Source: Agarophyton chilense
Taxonomy: Eukaryota; Rhodophyta; Florideophyceae; Gracilariales; Gracilariaceae
Direction: 5' to 3'
Assembly: GCA_030374765.1 (NCBI GenBank)
Contig: JARGXX010000095.1
Location: 2,232,001-2,296,000, forward strand
DNA length: 64,000 nt
The notes below the pieces were generated by a model. That model searched no databases, was not told the origin of the DNA, and saw only the letters and a list, made by a program, of their open reading frames with translations. Shown here one piece after another: positions 49,715 through 61,054 of the stretch; position 1 is the stretch's first letter, and each line of letters opens with the position of its first letter. The translations under genes were made by a program, and so were the position numbers.

Positions 49715-52700
49715 TCAAACCCATGGAGACCACCCGGGAAACACTGCGCCGAGGACATGGAAAGCACGAGCCTCGTCAATGAGACGAGCAACATGAGCCT
49801 CAACCGATAACCGCTCAGTGCCTTCGAGGCCATCAAGTTTTTCCGATATTCTAGACATTGCTCTTTGTGCATCACGACTTCCATTCAGGTCTCTATCCAC
49901 TTTTCTTGCGACAGCATCAACTGCGGACTCTGGAAGCGATCTTGAACTTTCGCCATCTTCATAAAGGTTCAGGCTGCCTACTTCTAAGGCATTCTGTTCC
50001 TTTAGAACTTCAATTGGTGTGAGTGCCCATGTGAACATCGGGTCATGAAGTAGCACGTCAATGACTGTCAGTAAAACATCCTTATTTTGTCTTAACACTT
50101 GCATGGTAACCTCACATGATCTTCGGAATACTCCTTCCACACCAGCAATTCCTAATCCATCAACGATATCCCTGGTAAGACGGAATGGCATCAGTTCAGG
50201 GGTTGGCAAAAGCTTTCCTTGCTCAAATGCTACTCCAAAGTCAATGTGAACGACTTCTGCCGTGCGCACATCCATTAAAATATTCGAAAGGTGTCTGTCC
50301 CCAAGTCCAAGGATGAAACCTACAATACTCATCACCGCAACAGACCTGGAATAATTTAATTGATGCTGGAACCATTCTTCGGGATCTGGCCACTGCTCAA
50401 CAAAGAAGTGACGAAACACTGGTTGGAACTTCGGCCAGGCTGATCTTAAGTACTTCTTGACCCTCTGAATGTCTCGACGCCCTTCATGTTTGTACTCTTT
50501 GAATGCCCTTTCCTGAATGACGACGTGTTTGAGATCCTTTGGTCGGTATCTTTCGTGAAGAGATTTGCGAAAGACACGTTTTCCAGAGACAGATTTTTCG
50601 ACAAGCACATCTTTTAGCTGCATAGTGTTCTCTACGAACTGCATTATTCCAGAAAAGGGTGATAGAGGTACAATCCTGTAAGTGCGTATGGAAAGACTTC
50701 GCGTTGCTGCCCTGCCATCACCTTGAAGGAGCTTATTCACAATCATAAACATTTGCTCCATTACGGCATCACCGCGTAGATCATCCTTTCCTTTCACAAG
50801 CTGTGGGTATCGGTGGCCATCGGATCCAATACAAATTATGCTTAAAGGCCGGCTCAGACCTGCGCAAACCGTTGCATAGCGCTCGAAACTGTGAATGTAA
50901 GGGAGAGCTTCGAGATGGTCTTCTGAACAGATGGGAAGAGGAATTGTGGGAACGGGAACGTTTGTCAGCTTTCCTAATCTTTTCAGAGAATACGATTTCA
51001 TGTCTAATCGCTTCCCTTGTTGCTTCGCATCATGGTCGATTTCAGATAACAATATGTATGCATCGCTGACCGTTTTCATTTCAGAGACTGTAGATCCGTG
51101 GTTTTGCTGGAGACGTTTTAGGATTTCTTCCGCAGCTTCCTTCTTGTCCTTATCTCCTTTGTAAAATGCCGAATACTTCTCTTCGGTGGCACAAACTCTT
51201 GTAGAGTTTGTCAGAGCGAGAAGTTGCCACAAGCAGTGAGCCGGAAAATCTGAAGCCATCGAAATGATAGTACCAGCCAACGTGCTTTGAAAGAGATTTG
51301 GACCCAAACTCTCAGAGATGTTTAACCTAGATATAAGCTGGGGAGCGAGTGGTAGCAGCTTTGATACAGGAACATCGATGCATTTGTTTCCGGAGATGGC
51401 TGGACTACTGAGTAGCGCAGCTGAGATAGCATCTCTCATAGCACCTGAATCCAACCAGATTGCAACCATTCTGAACGCCACTTTCAGGTCTTGATTTGTT
51501 TCTGCTCGAAGGCATGCGGCAAAATGTTTGCAAGCAAGCAGTTGCCATTTTCGGTGGGCATGGTTGAGCTTTTCCAGTCGTTCTCTTTCAATCCGCGCTT
51601 TCCGTTGTTCGTAATAGATCAAGCCGTCTAATTCTCGCGAAAGTTTATTTCCTGAGGTTATTTGAGAACGAAAGGAGCGAGACCGCCTCCGAACTTCAAC
51701 ACCCTTTTCTGTCACAAGTCCACCTTCCTTCGCCTCTTTCATTCTTTCAACCTTATCCTCTGCGGCTTTGAGTGCTAGCCTCATTTCTTCGTATGTTCTA
51801 CTCTTTCTGTAGAGATCAATATTTTTTATTTGTTCATTCGAAAATGAAGCCATTGCCAGATGAGCTCGAGCAGTAAGCTTTCGATTTCCAGGAGTATGTT
51901 GCGCTGCTGCTAGACCACTTTCCAGGTACAGTCTGTAAAGATCCATGGGCTCATGAGTCCTCATGTCCAGAGACCATTTTGCAGCTAAACAGCATGCCTC
52001 GACCCGGAGAAACTGCAAGAGAGGGTCCACCTTAACTCTTGGGGACCACACAATACATTGATATTTCATTTCCACATCACTCTTGTCGTCCGATCGGCGC
52101 TCTCCATGTTTACCATACAGGTCGTTTGTTAGTATGCTCTTAACACCGTCCAATGCCTGCCTTCTGCAGCAAGCATCATGATTGGAATACCATCTTAATC
52201 GTGCATCCTGTAGCTTCCACGCCACGCTCTTCGATCTCTCTGCGTCTTGTAAGAATGCTGTTTGCATAGTTCCAAGGCAAGAAGCTGCTCGGGCCCAACA
52301 ACCAACTCCGCCCTCCGAAAAAACAAGAGCAGAAGAGGCCGCAGCTGCAAGGGCTATGTCAGACTTTATTCCCAAGCAGCTAAAAAGAACCGCCGGGATT
52401 TCCATAGTTAGTATATTCGCGTCAAATGCTTTCAGTAAAGGAAAGAATCCATCTTGGTCTGCGGGTGCTTCGGTGTTCAGCAGGCGGAATAGTAGCTCAG
52501 TCTCCGCCAGGGGTCCATGATCCACAACCTGAGAAGCGCTCTCGTTATCTTGGCTTTTGCGATCCTGAATAGGAAACGGAATATTCTTCTCGAGGGGTAA
52601 CTCGTTGTCCTCGATACGAACGGAGATGCTTTCATCTATTCTACCCTGCATCACAAACGGAGCGTTCACAGTTGGACTTGGAGCGCATTTTGCAGAGGTC

Positions 52701-55700
52701 AGCCGATCAAGGAATTCTAGAACTCTGAGCTTTGCTGCGAGTCGTTGCACGGCTGGTGCTGAAACAGAGGCAGTGTTCGCAACCAAACTAGTTAAGAGAG
52801 AACTCCTTGCCTTGGACAAAGTATCAAATACATCCCCGTATCTCTTTGTTCTAATGGAGTGCAGGATATTGTAAATAGATTCGTGAAATCCTTCTCCAGA
52901 TGTAGTTCTAGATACTAAACACTTTCCCGGGTTCAGCTTTTTGGGGGGTTCCCATTGCTGAAGTTTCCAAGCAGCTGCATATCGCATCTCATTCAGTTGG
53001 TCAATGAGAGCACACTGCTTCGGAGACGAGAAGTTGTTGTGCCCACGACTCATGGCCGCAACCCTTCGACGAAGTTCCTCCCAATAGGCACAGGCAATCT
53101 TTAATGTCCCTAGTCCCGCAAAGCACTTGAACTTCTGGATTTCGCGATTGAGATCAATAGATAATTCATTGCCCGTAGACCCGTATCTGAAAACCTGCTC
53201 CTCAGAGTTCATAACTCCATACCCATAATAATCTTGCTCCATGGGCACTTCTAAAGCACCTAATGCCGAGGCCCATTCATTATTAAAGGTAGCAATATTA
53301 GCGACCAGCGTTTTCAAGTCTTTGCCAGAGTAAAAAGCAGTTCTACTATCTGGTTCACTGATGTGAATCATAGCTTCGTGTACCAGAGGTCTCACCTGTG
53401 CCCTAGCTTGTTCCAACTCCTCTTCAAGAAAAGCGTTTCCGTCTAAATTGGTTGAGTTCTCTTTCTTCGTTTTTGAAGAACGGCAAAGCTCAAGATGGAT
53501 CTCTTTCTGGCTGATGTGCAACTGCGCAAAGCGAATGGAAGAGAAATAAGCCTTGCTGCTCAACGCCGCCGATGCGACTTCTTCATACGGAATTTCGAAG
53601 ATGTAATAGCATGGATAAGTTTTATCAGTGTGTTGAAACCAATGAGAAACACCGTCTTTGAAGGCAACAGCAAGTCCAATTTGACACAACACGTCGAGCG
53701 CATGAACAAATAGTCGGCGCAATACTACTGGGGTTTTGGTATTACTCAGAACATGAATTCTTAGCAAGTCACTGACGATGGAAAGACGCTTGGTGTCTAG
53801 ATCACATATTGTATCCATGAGAATATATGGCATCATCTGACACGATACTTCATACGACGCAAAACATATTGATGAAAGCGCCTGCATTTCCTTCGACCGG
53901 CATGCCCTAGCGAAAGCTGCAGAGAACGTTCGCACCCATTTCTCAAGACCTGACTGATGTGTAAAATCATTAGAAATACACGACCAGAGACGCACTTCCA
54001 GAATATCTGGAAGTTCTTCGACAGAAACCTCGTCTCCACTCCTAGGGTCCAGAAGAATCGCAGATGGTTCTTTCCTTATTAAGTCTGCGCCCCGGTTGCC
54101 TTCACAGAGAAAAGATATAGCTTTAAGACGATCATCATTTGCAGCAAGAATAGAACGACCGTCTTTAGTGCGCAAAATTGTTTTCAGCGTTTCGAAGGCT
54201 GTCAGAGCTCGGATAGGGGCTCCAGAACTCAGTATATCTCGAAGCAAGAACATGCTCATCTGGGTTCCACTCCCCACATCTTCGTATTTCCCAAATAGGG
54301 CTCTGGCTGGAATGTTACGATGGTAGTTCGGAGTTGAAGATATGGGCGTTGAGTAAAGGTTCAGAAGCCCCAGTTTGCTTAAGAGTTTCGCTGACTCTAG
54401 TAAAATTGCGTTTCGAAGCTCTTCATCAGGCGAATCACCTTGAGGAAATGAATGAACGGTTAGATAAGAGTTGTCCAGTTTGTCGAAACAGACTTCTTCG
54501 TCCTGATTTGTGACGCGCGTAAACTCTATTGCATATGAAATTACATCAGAAACTCGAGGAGCAGTCATGTACTCCATACCACAGCTTCTCACCCACGCTT
54601 CGGCTTTTAGCCTCCGAGATAAGTCGCTCAGCACTTTATCATTGAGTTCAGAGTTCAATTCTTGCAAAGATGCCAGAAAGACAGGAGATGCAAGTGATGT
54701 CTGAAGCTTGAAGATTCCTCCAAAGCGATTGAGGGCCCCCAAAGCCTTCTCTAGCCGCGCTTTTCGAAATTGGGCGTCCGTTTCGTTCTTTGCAGCGATA
54801 TATATTCTTTGAACATGAGCAAGCCGTTTATGAGTGGGAAATGGACCATTCGCAAGTATCACAGACCATGCTTTCAGTCGATCGCAGAGCGAAACCAATC
54901 TCTTGAGAGCGTTTGAGGCAATTGCTTTCTGGTGTTCTGGAATTATAGCGTCAGAAGAAACGAGCAACGACACCAAAACCGGGGATACTGCTTTGAGCAA
55001 TTCGTAGAGCCCACGCTCTTGAGATGAACTCATTTGAGAGAGTTGCTCAGACATGTTCGGATCGGAGGACAACTCTGTTTCTGAAATTGAGAAGCTTGGG
55101 TATTCAGAATTTATCTTTGATACTCTGTTCTGGACATCAAACAATAACCAGGCTGCGTCGGAAATAGTTTCTGGATGCTCAAAGCCTCTTGCTATGAGCA
55201 AATAAAAATTGTTTCTCTCACTTAAAGATTTCGTTAGAAGTAAAGTGCTCATCATCCTCCACATAACCCCGACGCAGAAAAATGCATCTCGACGGTTTTG
55301 GGCCGGTTGGTGCTGTGGGGCCCCAACTAGAAAGCGCGATATAGTGAGTAAAATGTGAAGCAGAGTCCCATTTTTTCTTTGGCATTCTTCAGCAAAAGCA
55401 CTGAAATCACCAGCAATAACCTTCCCTGTCTTCTCCATCCGTACTTCGGCAAAAATTGACCCGTTCAGAACTATTCCACTCATAATGAAGACATCCGAAC
55501 TAGCTTTGTAAAGCTGATTAACGGATAAGGCAATAACGAGTGGATCATACAGCGGAGGTTTCAGCTTTGTCGTATCTCGAACGAAGCCTAGACTGCTTTC
55601 TATATTTTTGACATGATCATGCGGACTAGTATTCTCTTCAGCTTTCGTGTGAATGCTTCGAAGAAGTACCGATACAACTGACTCATTGTTTTCCCTCATT

Positions 55701-58700
55701 AGAATCCTTAACCTTCCTTCGACACAGGAGTCAATGGCACTCCAAAGCATATGAGCTCTCTCATGCATCGAGTCGATGAAGTGCATCGGATAAATTAGCG
55801 AAAAGGAAGGAACATTGGTCGAGAGTAATTGACTAGTTGAAGTCCCAAGATCATTTGCTAACTTTGATGTGAGGTCGAGGCGGGGGAGATCTCCCAGACT
55901 TTCGTGAACGAGGAAGTATGGGATGAGAACGCTTTGGTGCGCTCTTATCCAATCACAGTTGACGCCTTCGTCGTGATGATTGTAGTCAAGAAGAAGGCAG
56001 ACGGGAAACTCATGCAGCCTATCAACAGTATTACGACTACAAAGCCATCTGTGAAGAATGATTCTTGAAAAAACCTGGAAAAGACATTTAGGACTTTCAT
56101 GCCCTCTAGTGCCACATAGTCTTATTATCGCAAAATACGCTGCAGCACGCAGTCCGGGATTTTCAGAAACTCTTTGGAATAGCTCCACATAGAAAAATGG
56201 TACCAAAGCATCCCGAGCTATGGCTGCTTCAGTTAAAGATATAATTGAAGTATATCCCTTGGATGTAGACCCAACATTTAGAAACGAGTCAGGGATGCTA
56301 GTGTGAGCAATATGTTCATGTTTGCTTAAATCCCACAGTGCTCGCGCCTGTTCTTCAGTGTCTCGAGAAAGATCCTCGGGGTTTTGTAGTACGTACGGAG
56401 CAGAATCATCAAGACAGCTCGATGTTGCAGGCAGAAATCCCTTCATAAACGTTTCCATGTCTGTGATGGTTTTGAAATGGAGAACGTTTAGCAGACGCGG
56501 GATTAATTGTGCTGCAAGCACACGGACACTTCCATCTGGATCTGATAGAAATTTAAGAACGGCTTTCTTTGTAGAATTTAACAATTTGCTCACATCAGAC
56601 ACCACCGTCCCAATTTGACTGGCGTTCACAAAACTTTCAAAGCACTTCGACATAGTTTCCATAAAAGCTAGCCCGGTTCTTAGATAACTGGCTCTTACAC
56701 CTCGCGGCATTCTAAATGCATGCTTCGATCTAAAATGATCCACAGTTTTCATGATTCGTGAAAGCAACTTTGGAAGCATACAATGTGCATTCTCTCTATG
56801 ATGCTTGAGTCTGTCCAGCATTTTGTCTTCTCCGCATCGCAGTATAAAGATACGAGAGAATTCCAAGTATACAATTCGGGCGACTTCAAGCATTTGCATG
56901 ACTGGGTAATGATTCCGTTCCTGAATACCGAATGATTTGGCATACAGATGAACATATCTATGTGAAGCTTCTTCGGCCTCCTCCCACATGTTTCCTGTCT
57001 TACAGATGTCTTCTCCCACTGCAAGTAAAGCAGGATATGTTCCAAGTGAAAACAAAATGCTCCATATACACTTTCTCATCTCAAGAAAGCTGGTATCGGA
57101 TACATCAGAGAGTAGACAGCTCCTTTCGAATCCATCTGGGCTCAGCATAAGCTGAATGTCATTTATTGCTTTGAGTCCTTCCTGGAAGATCTCAATTAAA
57201 TCTTTCGCAACCCGTGGATTGTGGATAATAATGCATCTGAGAACACGGGTTGCATTATGTATTGCACTTGTCGAAAACAGCTTAGAAAAATGACTGAGAT
57301 TGTATTTAGGACTTGATGTAATGGTGCTCGAAGGCGCAGGCCGTTGAATAAACTCATTCGAATCTTCAGAGCTGTCGCATTCGTCATCAATATCTTTTCC
57401 CTCTCGGTTCTTATCAATCTCCCCCCAACTCTCTTCATCTGAAACCCTGTGATCTCCACGAAGTCCAGGACCTGTAGACACTCGTCTCCTCTTCGGAGCC
57501 GACGATTCTCCTATCCTTCGTCTTTTGAAACTCAGAGATGAAATGCAATCATCGGACTGTATTATTTTGATTGTCTCATCCGTTTTCGTCTCAACCACAT
57601 TCACGATGAGTTCACCCAAATTTCGAGATATGGATACAATCGTTTGCAAAATAGTTTCACCGAGAAGAACAAACCCAAATTCTGTCTTGGAGAGTGTCTC
57701 CCGTTTCGACTTTGACTCAATAAGTCGCATCAGAGATGTTAAAATTGAAATCATTGACTCTGAAAGTTGCGATTGTGCTACCAAGAGAATAGAACCGGTT
57801 TTAGATAGCTTTCCGAGAAGCAGAATCAGCAGCGATTTTAGCCCTTTAAGCGTATTGCTTTCCTGTTCACTAGTATCTGAGTTTGACATGATTACCCCGA
57901 GCTTCAGACCTTGTAGGAAATAGTTGCTGAGAACAAGAATCCATTTGATGCCACAGACGGTACTCAGTTCGCTCTTAAACCCATCCTCAGAGGATTTCTC
58001 GCAGCTCGCTTCGACATCATTCTGGTCGTCACAGGCAGGAGCATCATCATGCGAATAATTGGAGGGTTGTGTGGACTTCCTTAATGAGTTTTGAATCATT
58101 GACAAAAGCATGGATTCCAGCACGGATGTCGTCCTGGGATCGACAGAGAAATGCGTTCCATGCCCAATCTGGATTTCGAATTTTCTCTTAGGCAAAGAAT
58201 CCATTGAGGTTCCATCTGAAACAGGAAAGCAAAACAAAGGATTGCAAATTCCGGGAGGACTATCTTTCCACATGTACATACTCTCCTTGAGTTCAACGCA
58301 TAACTGACGGCCGTCGCCCGATATGCAATTCTTATCCATATTCATTGAGAAAAAACAATTCAAGTAATACATACTGTTCATGTCGGGTCGCTTCTCACCA
58401 GAGTTTCGAAGTTCAGAATGACCTGGTCGTTCAAACATAAGACACGCTCCACGTGAAAGACCAAGGACAGCACAAGAGGAGTGAATCAATCGTTCAGAAG
58501 AATGTTCACACTGAAGGTTCTCAATTTCACATCCGGCGAGCAAGCGGTCCAGCATTCGCTCTCGCAAGCGCGGACCAATGTGCTCAGGTAGTCCGTTCTT
58601 GGCAATAACATTCCGAATATATTCTAATTCAAGGCAAGAAGTTCTTGCACAATCGCCAGTGATTCGAGAAAACGGATATTGCAACCGACCGCTGTCTCCA

Positions 58701-60334
58701 TCAACCGTTCTCGGCAGTCCGCCAGGAGGTGAATCCAATAAGAAACTGTAGTGTATGGTAACCAAAGTGCTTACAAGGGATTCATACCAGTTCTCAGTGA
58801 CATCGTTGGTACAGAATTCAATCCTTGATGGCACTTCACTCTTTGCTCTTGAAGCATGATTCCACAACTCTTGGTAGACGCTTTCCCACATGCGACGGTC
58901 CCATCCGACATCTTGACTTTCTCCAAGCTTTTGCACCAGCATACAAGCGGCCTGTACAGCTCTAGAGAGCCATCGAATCAACTCACCATACTTGCTGTCT
59001 CTCACGGGCAACTTGTTCTTCAATATATCTGTGATGGTCGAAATTAGATCTGTCATCTGATCATGAAGCTCCTTTCTATTGACAAGGACTGAAGTTCCAA
59101 TCTTCAACACTTTTCGAGATGTAATGGACTGTACCACTCTAAGCCATAGAATCGTGTGACCTTTCTGTTTCAAGGACGATTTTACAAGATCCAAGCATGT
59201 GGCGAGCGAAAAACATTGAGCAGCAGTACGGACAAAGTTGTCTTTGACGTCATAGCCTGAACTCAGTATAACAGATGAGCTTCTGTCTTTCAGATCAGCA
59301 AGAATACGGCGACGAAGCGCGTCACTAAGTTCCCGGTGGTTTGGAGCGAGAAAAATCAATACTCCTGCCAGTGAAACCGCCTGGTTGTGATATCTTCGAT
59401 CTGTCCAGCAGCTTAGAAGAGGTTTCATGCTGACATTTATGATTGAACTCAGAGCAGAGCTCCCTGTAAAACTGACCGCATGGTTCTGAAGAACTTGAGT
59501 AAGAATTCGGAAGCTCGTAGCTTGCAGTTCGCGAGCGTCCCTTCGCGGCATTGAATCCGCTATAACAAGCATCAGACAGCAACGTTCACAAATCATGGCA
59601 TAAGAGTAATCACCACCAAGCATTTTGCTTGTGGAAACCCCGCGGGAGCCCTGAGTCAGAGTGTCAAATGAAGAGACAGGTTTTGATAGAAGCTCAAACA
59701 CCCTCGAGGCAATGCTAGAGATAACTTGCGATTTACGTTGTAGTGGCCCTCTGCCAGTGAGTTGTTCAAAACAAACATCAACCCATAAGCGGATATATTT
59801 AGGAGTAAGCATAGCTCGATTCGCTTCATCCTCAAGAATATCTTTGACCAATTGCCACACTTGATCGGCGATGATTGACCGAAGCGATGGTTCAGCAAGC
59901 CATTGATGAGAAAGGCACAGAAAAACGGGGGTGATATGACGGATGACTCCAGAGGGCCCGAATCGAATTGCTTTGGTGATAACTGAGCGAACAGTTACCA
60001 TATACTCTGGTCTGAGCGATGCTAAACCGGACTTTGACACAGACTTTGCATTCTTTGCCTCTGCACAAGCCTTATCGACAGCGTCTACAAGAATACTGGT
60101 AAGCTCCGCCCAGGCCAACACCACGTTTTCTGGATCCTCGTCTTGCTTAGTTCCCTTCATCATTTCCACTCTCGATGCGTAAGTAAGGGTGCGGATCACA
60201 GATTTCTTGGACAGGAGTTCATTAATCGCAGTTACAGCTTTATGACGCCTGGTCTTGGTGCCAGTCTGTTTCTTTTCGCTGGCCTCCCACAGCACATTGA
60301 CGTGAGACCTCAATGTGACAAGTTCTTCGCGCAT
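49715..60334 (-). CDS. ATM: ATM/Tel1 serine/threonine kinase (PIKK family)
   Basis: Start set at ATG 60334 (MREELVTLRSHVNVLWE); the open frame reaches a TTG at 60379. 3,539 residues in one uninterrupted frame. ATM senses DNA double-strand breaks through the MRN complex and phosphorylates SQ/TQ sites. The N-terminal two thirds are helical repeats with no enzyme motif. A FAT-like region lies at roughly 2100-2950. The C-terminal PI3K-like kinase has VGFILGLGDRHLSNILMD (catalytic Asp3346) and VVHIDFGVAFEQGKLLPTPE (Asp3365 of the DFG). PFRLTRDIVDGLGIAGVEG and FRRSCEVTMQVLRQNKDVLL are close to ATM rather than ATR or TOR. The FATC end is LSVEAHVARLIDEARAFHVL to FPGWSPWV, the ATM-type ending. It is longer than human ATM (3,056). 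A missing short upstream exon cannot be excluded. Confidence 0.95.
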   Translation of the reverse strand: MREELVTLRSHVNVLWEASEKKQTGTKTRRHKAVTAINELLSKKSVIRTLTYASRVEMMKGTKQDEDPENVVLAWAELTSILVDAVDKACAEAKNAKSVSKSGLASLRPEYMVTVRSVITKAIRFGPSGVIRHITPVFLCLSHQWLAEPSLRSIIADQVWQLVKDILEDEANRAMLTPKYIRLWVDVCFEQLTGRGPLQRKSQVISSIASRVFELLSKPVSSFDTLTQGSRGVSTSKMLGGDYSYAMICERCCLMLVIADSMPRRDARELQATSFRILTQVLQNHAVSFTGSSALSSIINVSMKPLLSCWTDRRYHNQAVSLAGVLIFLAPNHRELSDALRRRILADLKDRSSSVILSSGYDVKDNFVRTAAQCFSLATCLDLVKSSLKQKGHTILWLRVVQSITSRKVLKIGTSVLVNRKELHDQMTDLISTITDILKNKLPVRDSKYGELIRWLSRAVQAACMLVQKLGESQDVGWDRRMWESVYQELWNHASRAKSEVPSRIEFCTNDVTENWYESLVSTLVTIHYSFLLDSPPGGLPRTVDGDSGRLQYPFSRITGDCARTSCLELEYIRNVIAKNGLPEHIGPRLRERMLDRLLAGCEIENLQCEHSSERLIHSSCAVLGLSRGACLMFERPGHSELRNSGEKRPDMNSMYYLNCFFSMNMDKNCISGDGRQLCVELKESMYMWKDSPPGICNPLFCFPVSDGTSMDSLPKRKFEIQIGHGTHFSVDPRTTSVLESMLLSMIQNSLRKSTQPSNYSHDDAPACDDQNDVEASCEKSSEDGFKSELSTVCGIKWILVLSNYFLQGLKLGVIMSNSDTSEQESNTLKGLKSLLILLLGKLSKTGSILLVAQSQLSESMISILTSLMRLIESKSKRETLSKTEFGFVLLGETILQTIVSISRNLGELIVNVVETKTDETIKIIQSDDCISSLSFKRRRIGESSAPKRRRVSTGPGLRGDHRVSDEESWGEIDKNREGKDIDDECDSSEDSNEFIQRPAPSSTITSSPKYNLSHFSKLFSTSAIHNATRVLRCIIIHNPRVAKDLIEIFQEGLKAINDIQLMLSPDGFERSCLLSDVSDTSFLEMRKCIWSILFSLGTYPALLAVGEDICKTGNMWEEAEEASHRYVHLYAKSFGIQERNHYPVMQMLEVARIVYLEFSRIFILRCGEDKMLDRLKHHRENAHCMLPKLLSRIMKTVDHFRSKHAFRMPRGVRASYLRTGLAFMETMSKCFESFVNASQIGTVVSDVSKLLNSTKKAVLKFLSDPDGSVRVLAAQLIPRLLNVLHFKTITDMETFMKGFLPATSSCLDDSAPYVLQNPEDLSRDTEEQARALWDLSKHEHIAHTSIPDSFLNVGSTSKGYTSIISLTEAAIARDALVPFFYVELFQRVSENPGLRAAAYFAIIRLCGTRGHESPKCLFQVFSRIILHRWLCSRNTVDRLHEFPVCLLLDYNHHDEGVNCDWIRAHQSVLIPYFLVHESLGDLPRLDLTSKLANDLGTSTSQLLSTNVPSFSLIYPMHFIDSMHERAHMLWSAIDSCVEGRLRILMRENNESVVSVLLRSIHTKAEENTSPHDHVKNIESSLGFVRDTTKLKPPLYDPLVIALSVNQLYKASSDVFIMSGIVLNGSIFAEVRMEKTGKVIAGDFSAFAEECQRKNGTLLHILLTISRFLVGAPQHQPAQNRRDAFFCVGVMWRMMSTLLLTKSLSERNNFYLLIARGFEHPETISDAAWLLFDVQNRVSKINSEYPSFSISETELSSDPNMSEQLSQMSSSQERGLYELLKAVSPVLVSLLVSSDAIIPEHQKAIASNALKRLVSLCDRLKAWSVILANGPFPTHKRLAHVQRIYIAAKNETDAQFRKARLEKALGALNRFGGIFKLQTSLASPVFLASLQELNSELNDKVLSDLSRRLKAEAWVRSCGMEYMTAPRVSDVISYAIEFTRVTNQDEEVCFDKLDNSYLTVHSFPQGDSPDEELRNAILLESAKLLSKLGLLNLYSTPISSTPNYHRNIPARALFGKYEDVGSGTQMSMFLLRDILSSGAPIRALTAFETLKTILRTKDGRSILAANDDRLKAISFLCEGNRGADLIRKEPSAILLDPRSGDEVSVEELPDILEVRLWSCISNDFTHQSGLEKWVRTFSAAFARACRSKEMQALSSICFASYEVSCQMMPYILMDTICDLDTKRLSIVSDLLRIHVLSNTKTPVVLRRLFVHALDVLCQIGLAVAFKDGVSHWFQHTDKTYPCYYIFEIPYEEVASAALSSKAYFSSIRFAQLHISQKEIHLELCRSSKTKKENSTNLDGNAFLEEELEQARAQVRPLVHEAMIHISEPDSRTAFYSGKDLKTLVANIATFNNEWASALGALEVPMEQDYYGYGVMNSEEQVFRYGSTGNELSIDLNREIQKFKCFAGLGTLKIACAYWEELRRRVAAMSRGHNNFSSPKQCALIDQLNEMRYAAAWKLQQWEPPKKLNPGKCLVSRTTSGEGFHESIYNILHSIRTKRYGDVFDTLSKARSSLLTSLVANTASVSAPAVQRLAAKLRVLEFLDRLTSAKCAPSPTVNAPFVMQGRIDESISVRIEDNELPLEKNIPFPIQDRKSQDNESASQVVDHGPLAETELLFRLLNTEAPADQDGFFPLLKAFDANILTMEIPAVLFSCLGIKSDIALAAAASSALVFSEGGVGCWARAASCLGTMQTAFLQDAERSKSVAWKLQDARLRWYSNHDACCRRQALDGVKSILTNDLYGKHGERRSDDKSDVEMKYQCIVWSPRVKVDPLLQFLRVEACCLAAKWSLDMRTHEPMDLYRLYLESGLAAAQHTPGNRKLTARAHLAMASFSNEQIKNIDLYRKSRTYEEMRLALKAAEDKVERMKEAKEGGLVTEKGVEVRRRSRSFRSQITSGNKLSRELDGLIYYEQRKARIERERLEKLNHAHRKWQLLACKHFAACLRAETNQDLKVAFRMVAIWLDSGAMRDAISAALLSSPAISGNKCIDVPVSKLLPLAPQLISRLNISESLGPNLFQSTLAGTIISMASDFPAHCLWQLLALTNSTRVCATEEKYSAFYKGDKDKKEAAEEILKRLQQNHGSTVSEMKTVSDAYILLSEIDHDAKQQGKRLDMKSYSLKRLGKLTNVPVPTIPLPICSEDHLEALPYIHSFERYATVCAGLSRPLSIICIGSDGHRYPQLVKGKDDLRGDAVMEQMFMIVNKLLQGDGRAATRSLSIRTYRIVPLSPFSGIMQFVENTMQLKDVLVEKSVSGKRVFRKSLHERYRPKDLKHVVIQERAFKEYKHEGRRDIQRVKKYLRSAWPKFQPVFRHFFVEQWPDPEEWFQHQLNYSRSVAVMSIVGFILGLGDRHLSNILMDVRTAEVVHIDFGVAFEQGKLLPTPELMPFRLTRDIVDGLGIAGVEGVFRRSCEVTMQVLRQNKDVLLTVIDVLLHDPMFTWALTPIEVLKEQNALEVGSLNLYEDGESSRSLPESAVDAVARKVDRDLNGSRDAQRAMSRISEKLDGLEGTERLSVEAHVARLIDEARAFHVLGAVFPGWSPWV

Positions 60335-61054
60335 TGTGAATGACTTTCGGACGCTCGCATGAGGCTTAAGTGTGGCCAATTTCGACGACGTCGAGGATGG
60401 TCGGGCTTCGTTCAGAGTTCCCGCAGAAGCGAACTATTGCGTTACGACGAGAAACGAATAAGCTGTGGCCAGAAAGAGGTAAGCCTGATGACATCTAGGC
60501 GAGCGAGGGGTTTAGTATCAGTAATCTGTTCGAGGCTATGGCGGCACCCCCGCAATATTAACGAAGGTACGTAAAGGGTTACGAAGGGTAGCAAGTGCTA
60601 CCTTTCGTACATACGGAAGGGATGGCTGGTCAAAGACAAGATGGCTGGTCAAAGACAAGATGGCTGCGAACGAGTGGGCTTCGTTTCGGGACTGTTGAAC
60701 CGAAACGTAGATCTGTGCCGCGTGACGTGATCCAACGTGACACGATCACACCATTAATTAAGGCGCATGTCACGTTCATTGCGATTCCGCGCAAAATTCC
60801 CGCACTTCTGACACCATTTTATTAATCAGGTCACCCACATGGATCCCAGAATAATAACTCACACCTTCGCAGTTCGACCCAATCAAGCACCCTTGTCCTA
60901 CTTATCTGAGTGCCGAACTGTAGCCATAAGAACTCCTGCGCCCAAAGACGTTCTTCAGGTTCTTTTGCGACTCTTGCACAGTTTCATATCTAGACTTGGC
61001 AAAAGGTTAACCCATAAAAGACGCATAAATCGTTCTTAGCAAGCAAAAAGCGTC
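60335..61054. promoter_or_regulatory. Divergent promoter region of ATM and p24 with palindrome and 19-bp tandem repeat
   Basis: 720 bp between two genes reading apart. ACGAAGGGTAGC (60581-60592) and GCTACCTTTCGT (60597-60608) form an 11 of 12 inverted repeat around AAGT. ATGGCTGGTCAAAGACAAG occurs twice in tandem (60622-60659) plus seven more bases. No clear TATA box was seen for either gene. Confidence 0.5.

Noticed and set aside
60335..60379. Upstream start of the ATM frame
   Set aside because: The codon is TTG; no in-frame ATG precedes 60334.
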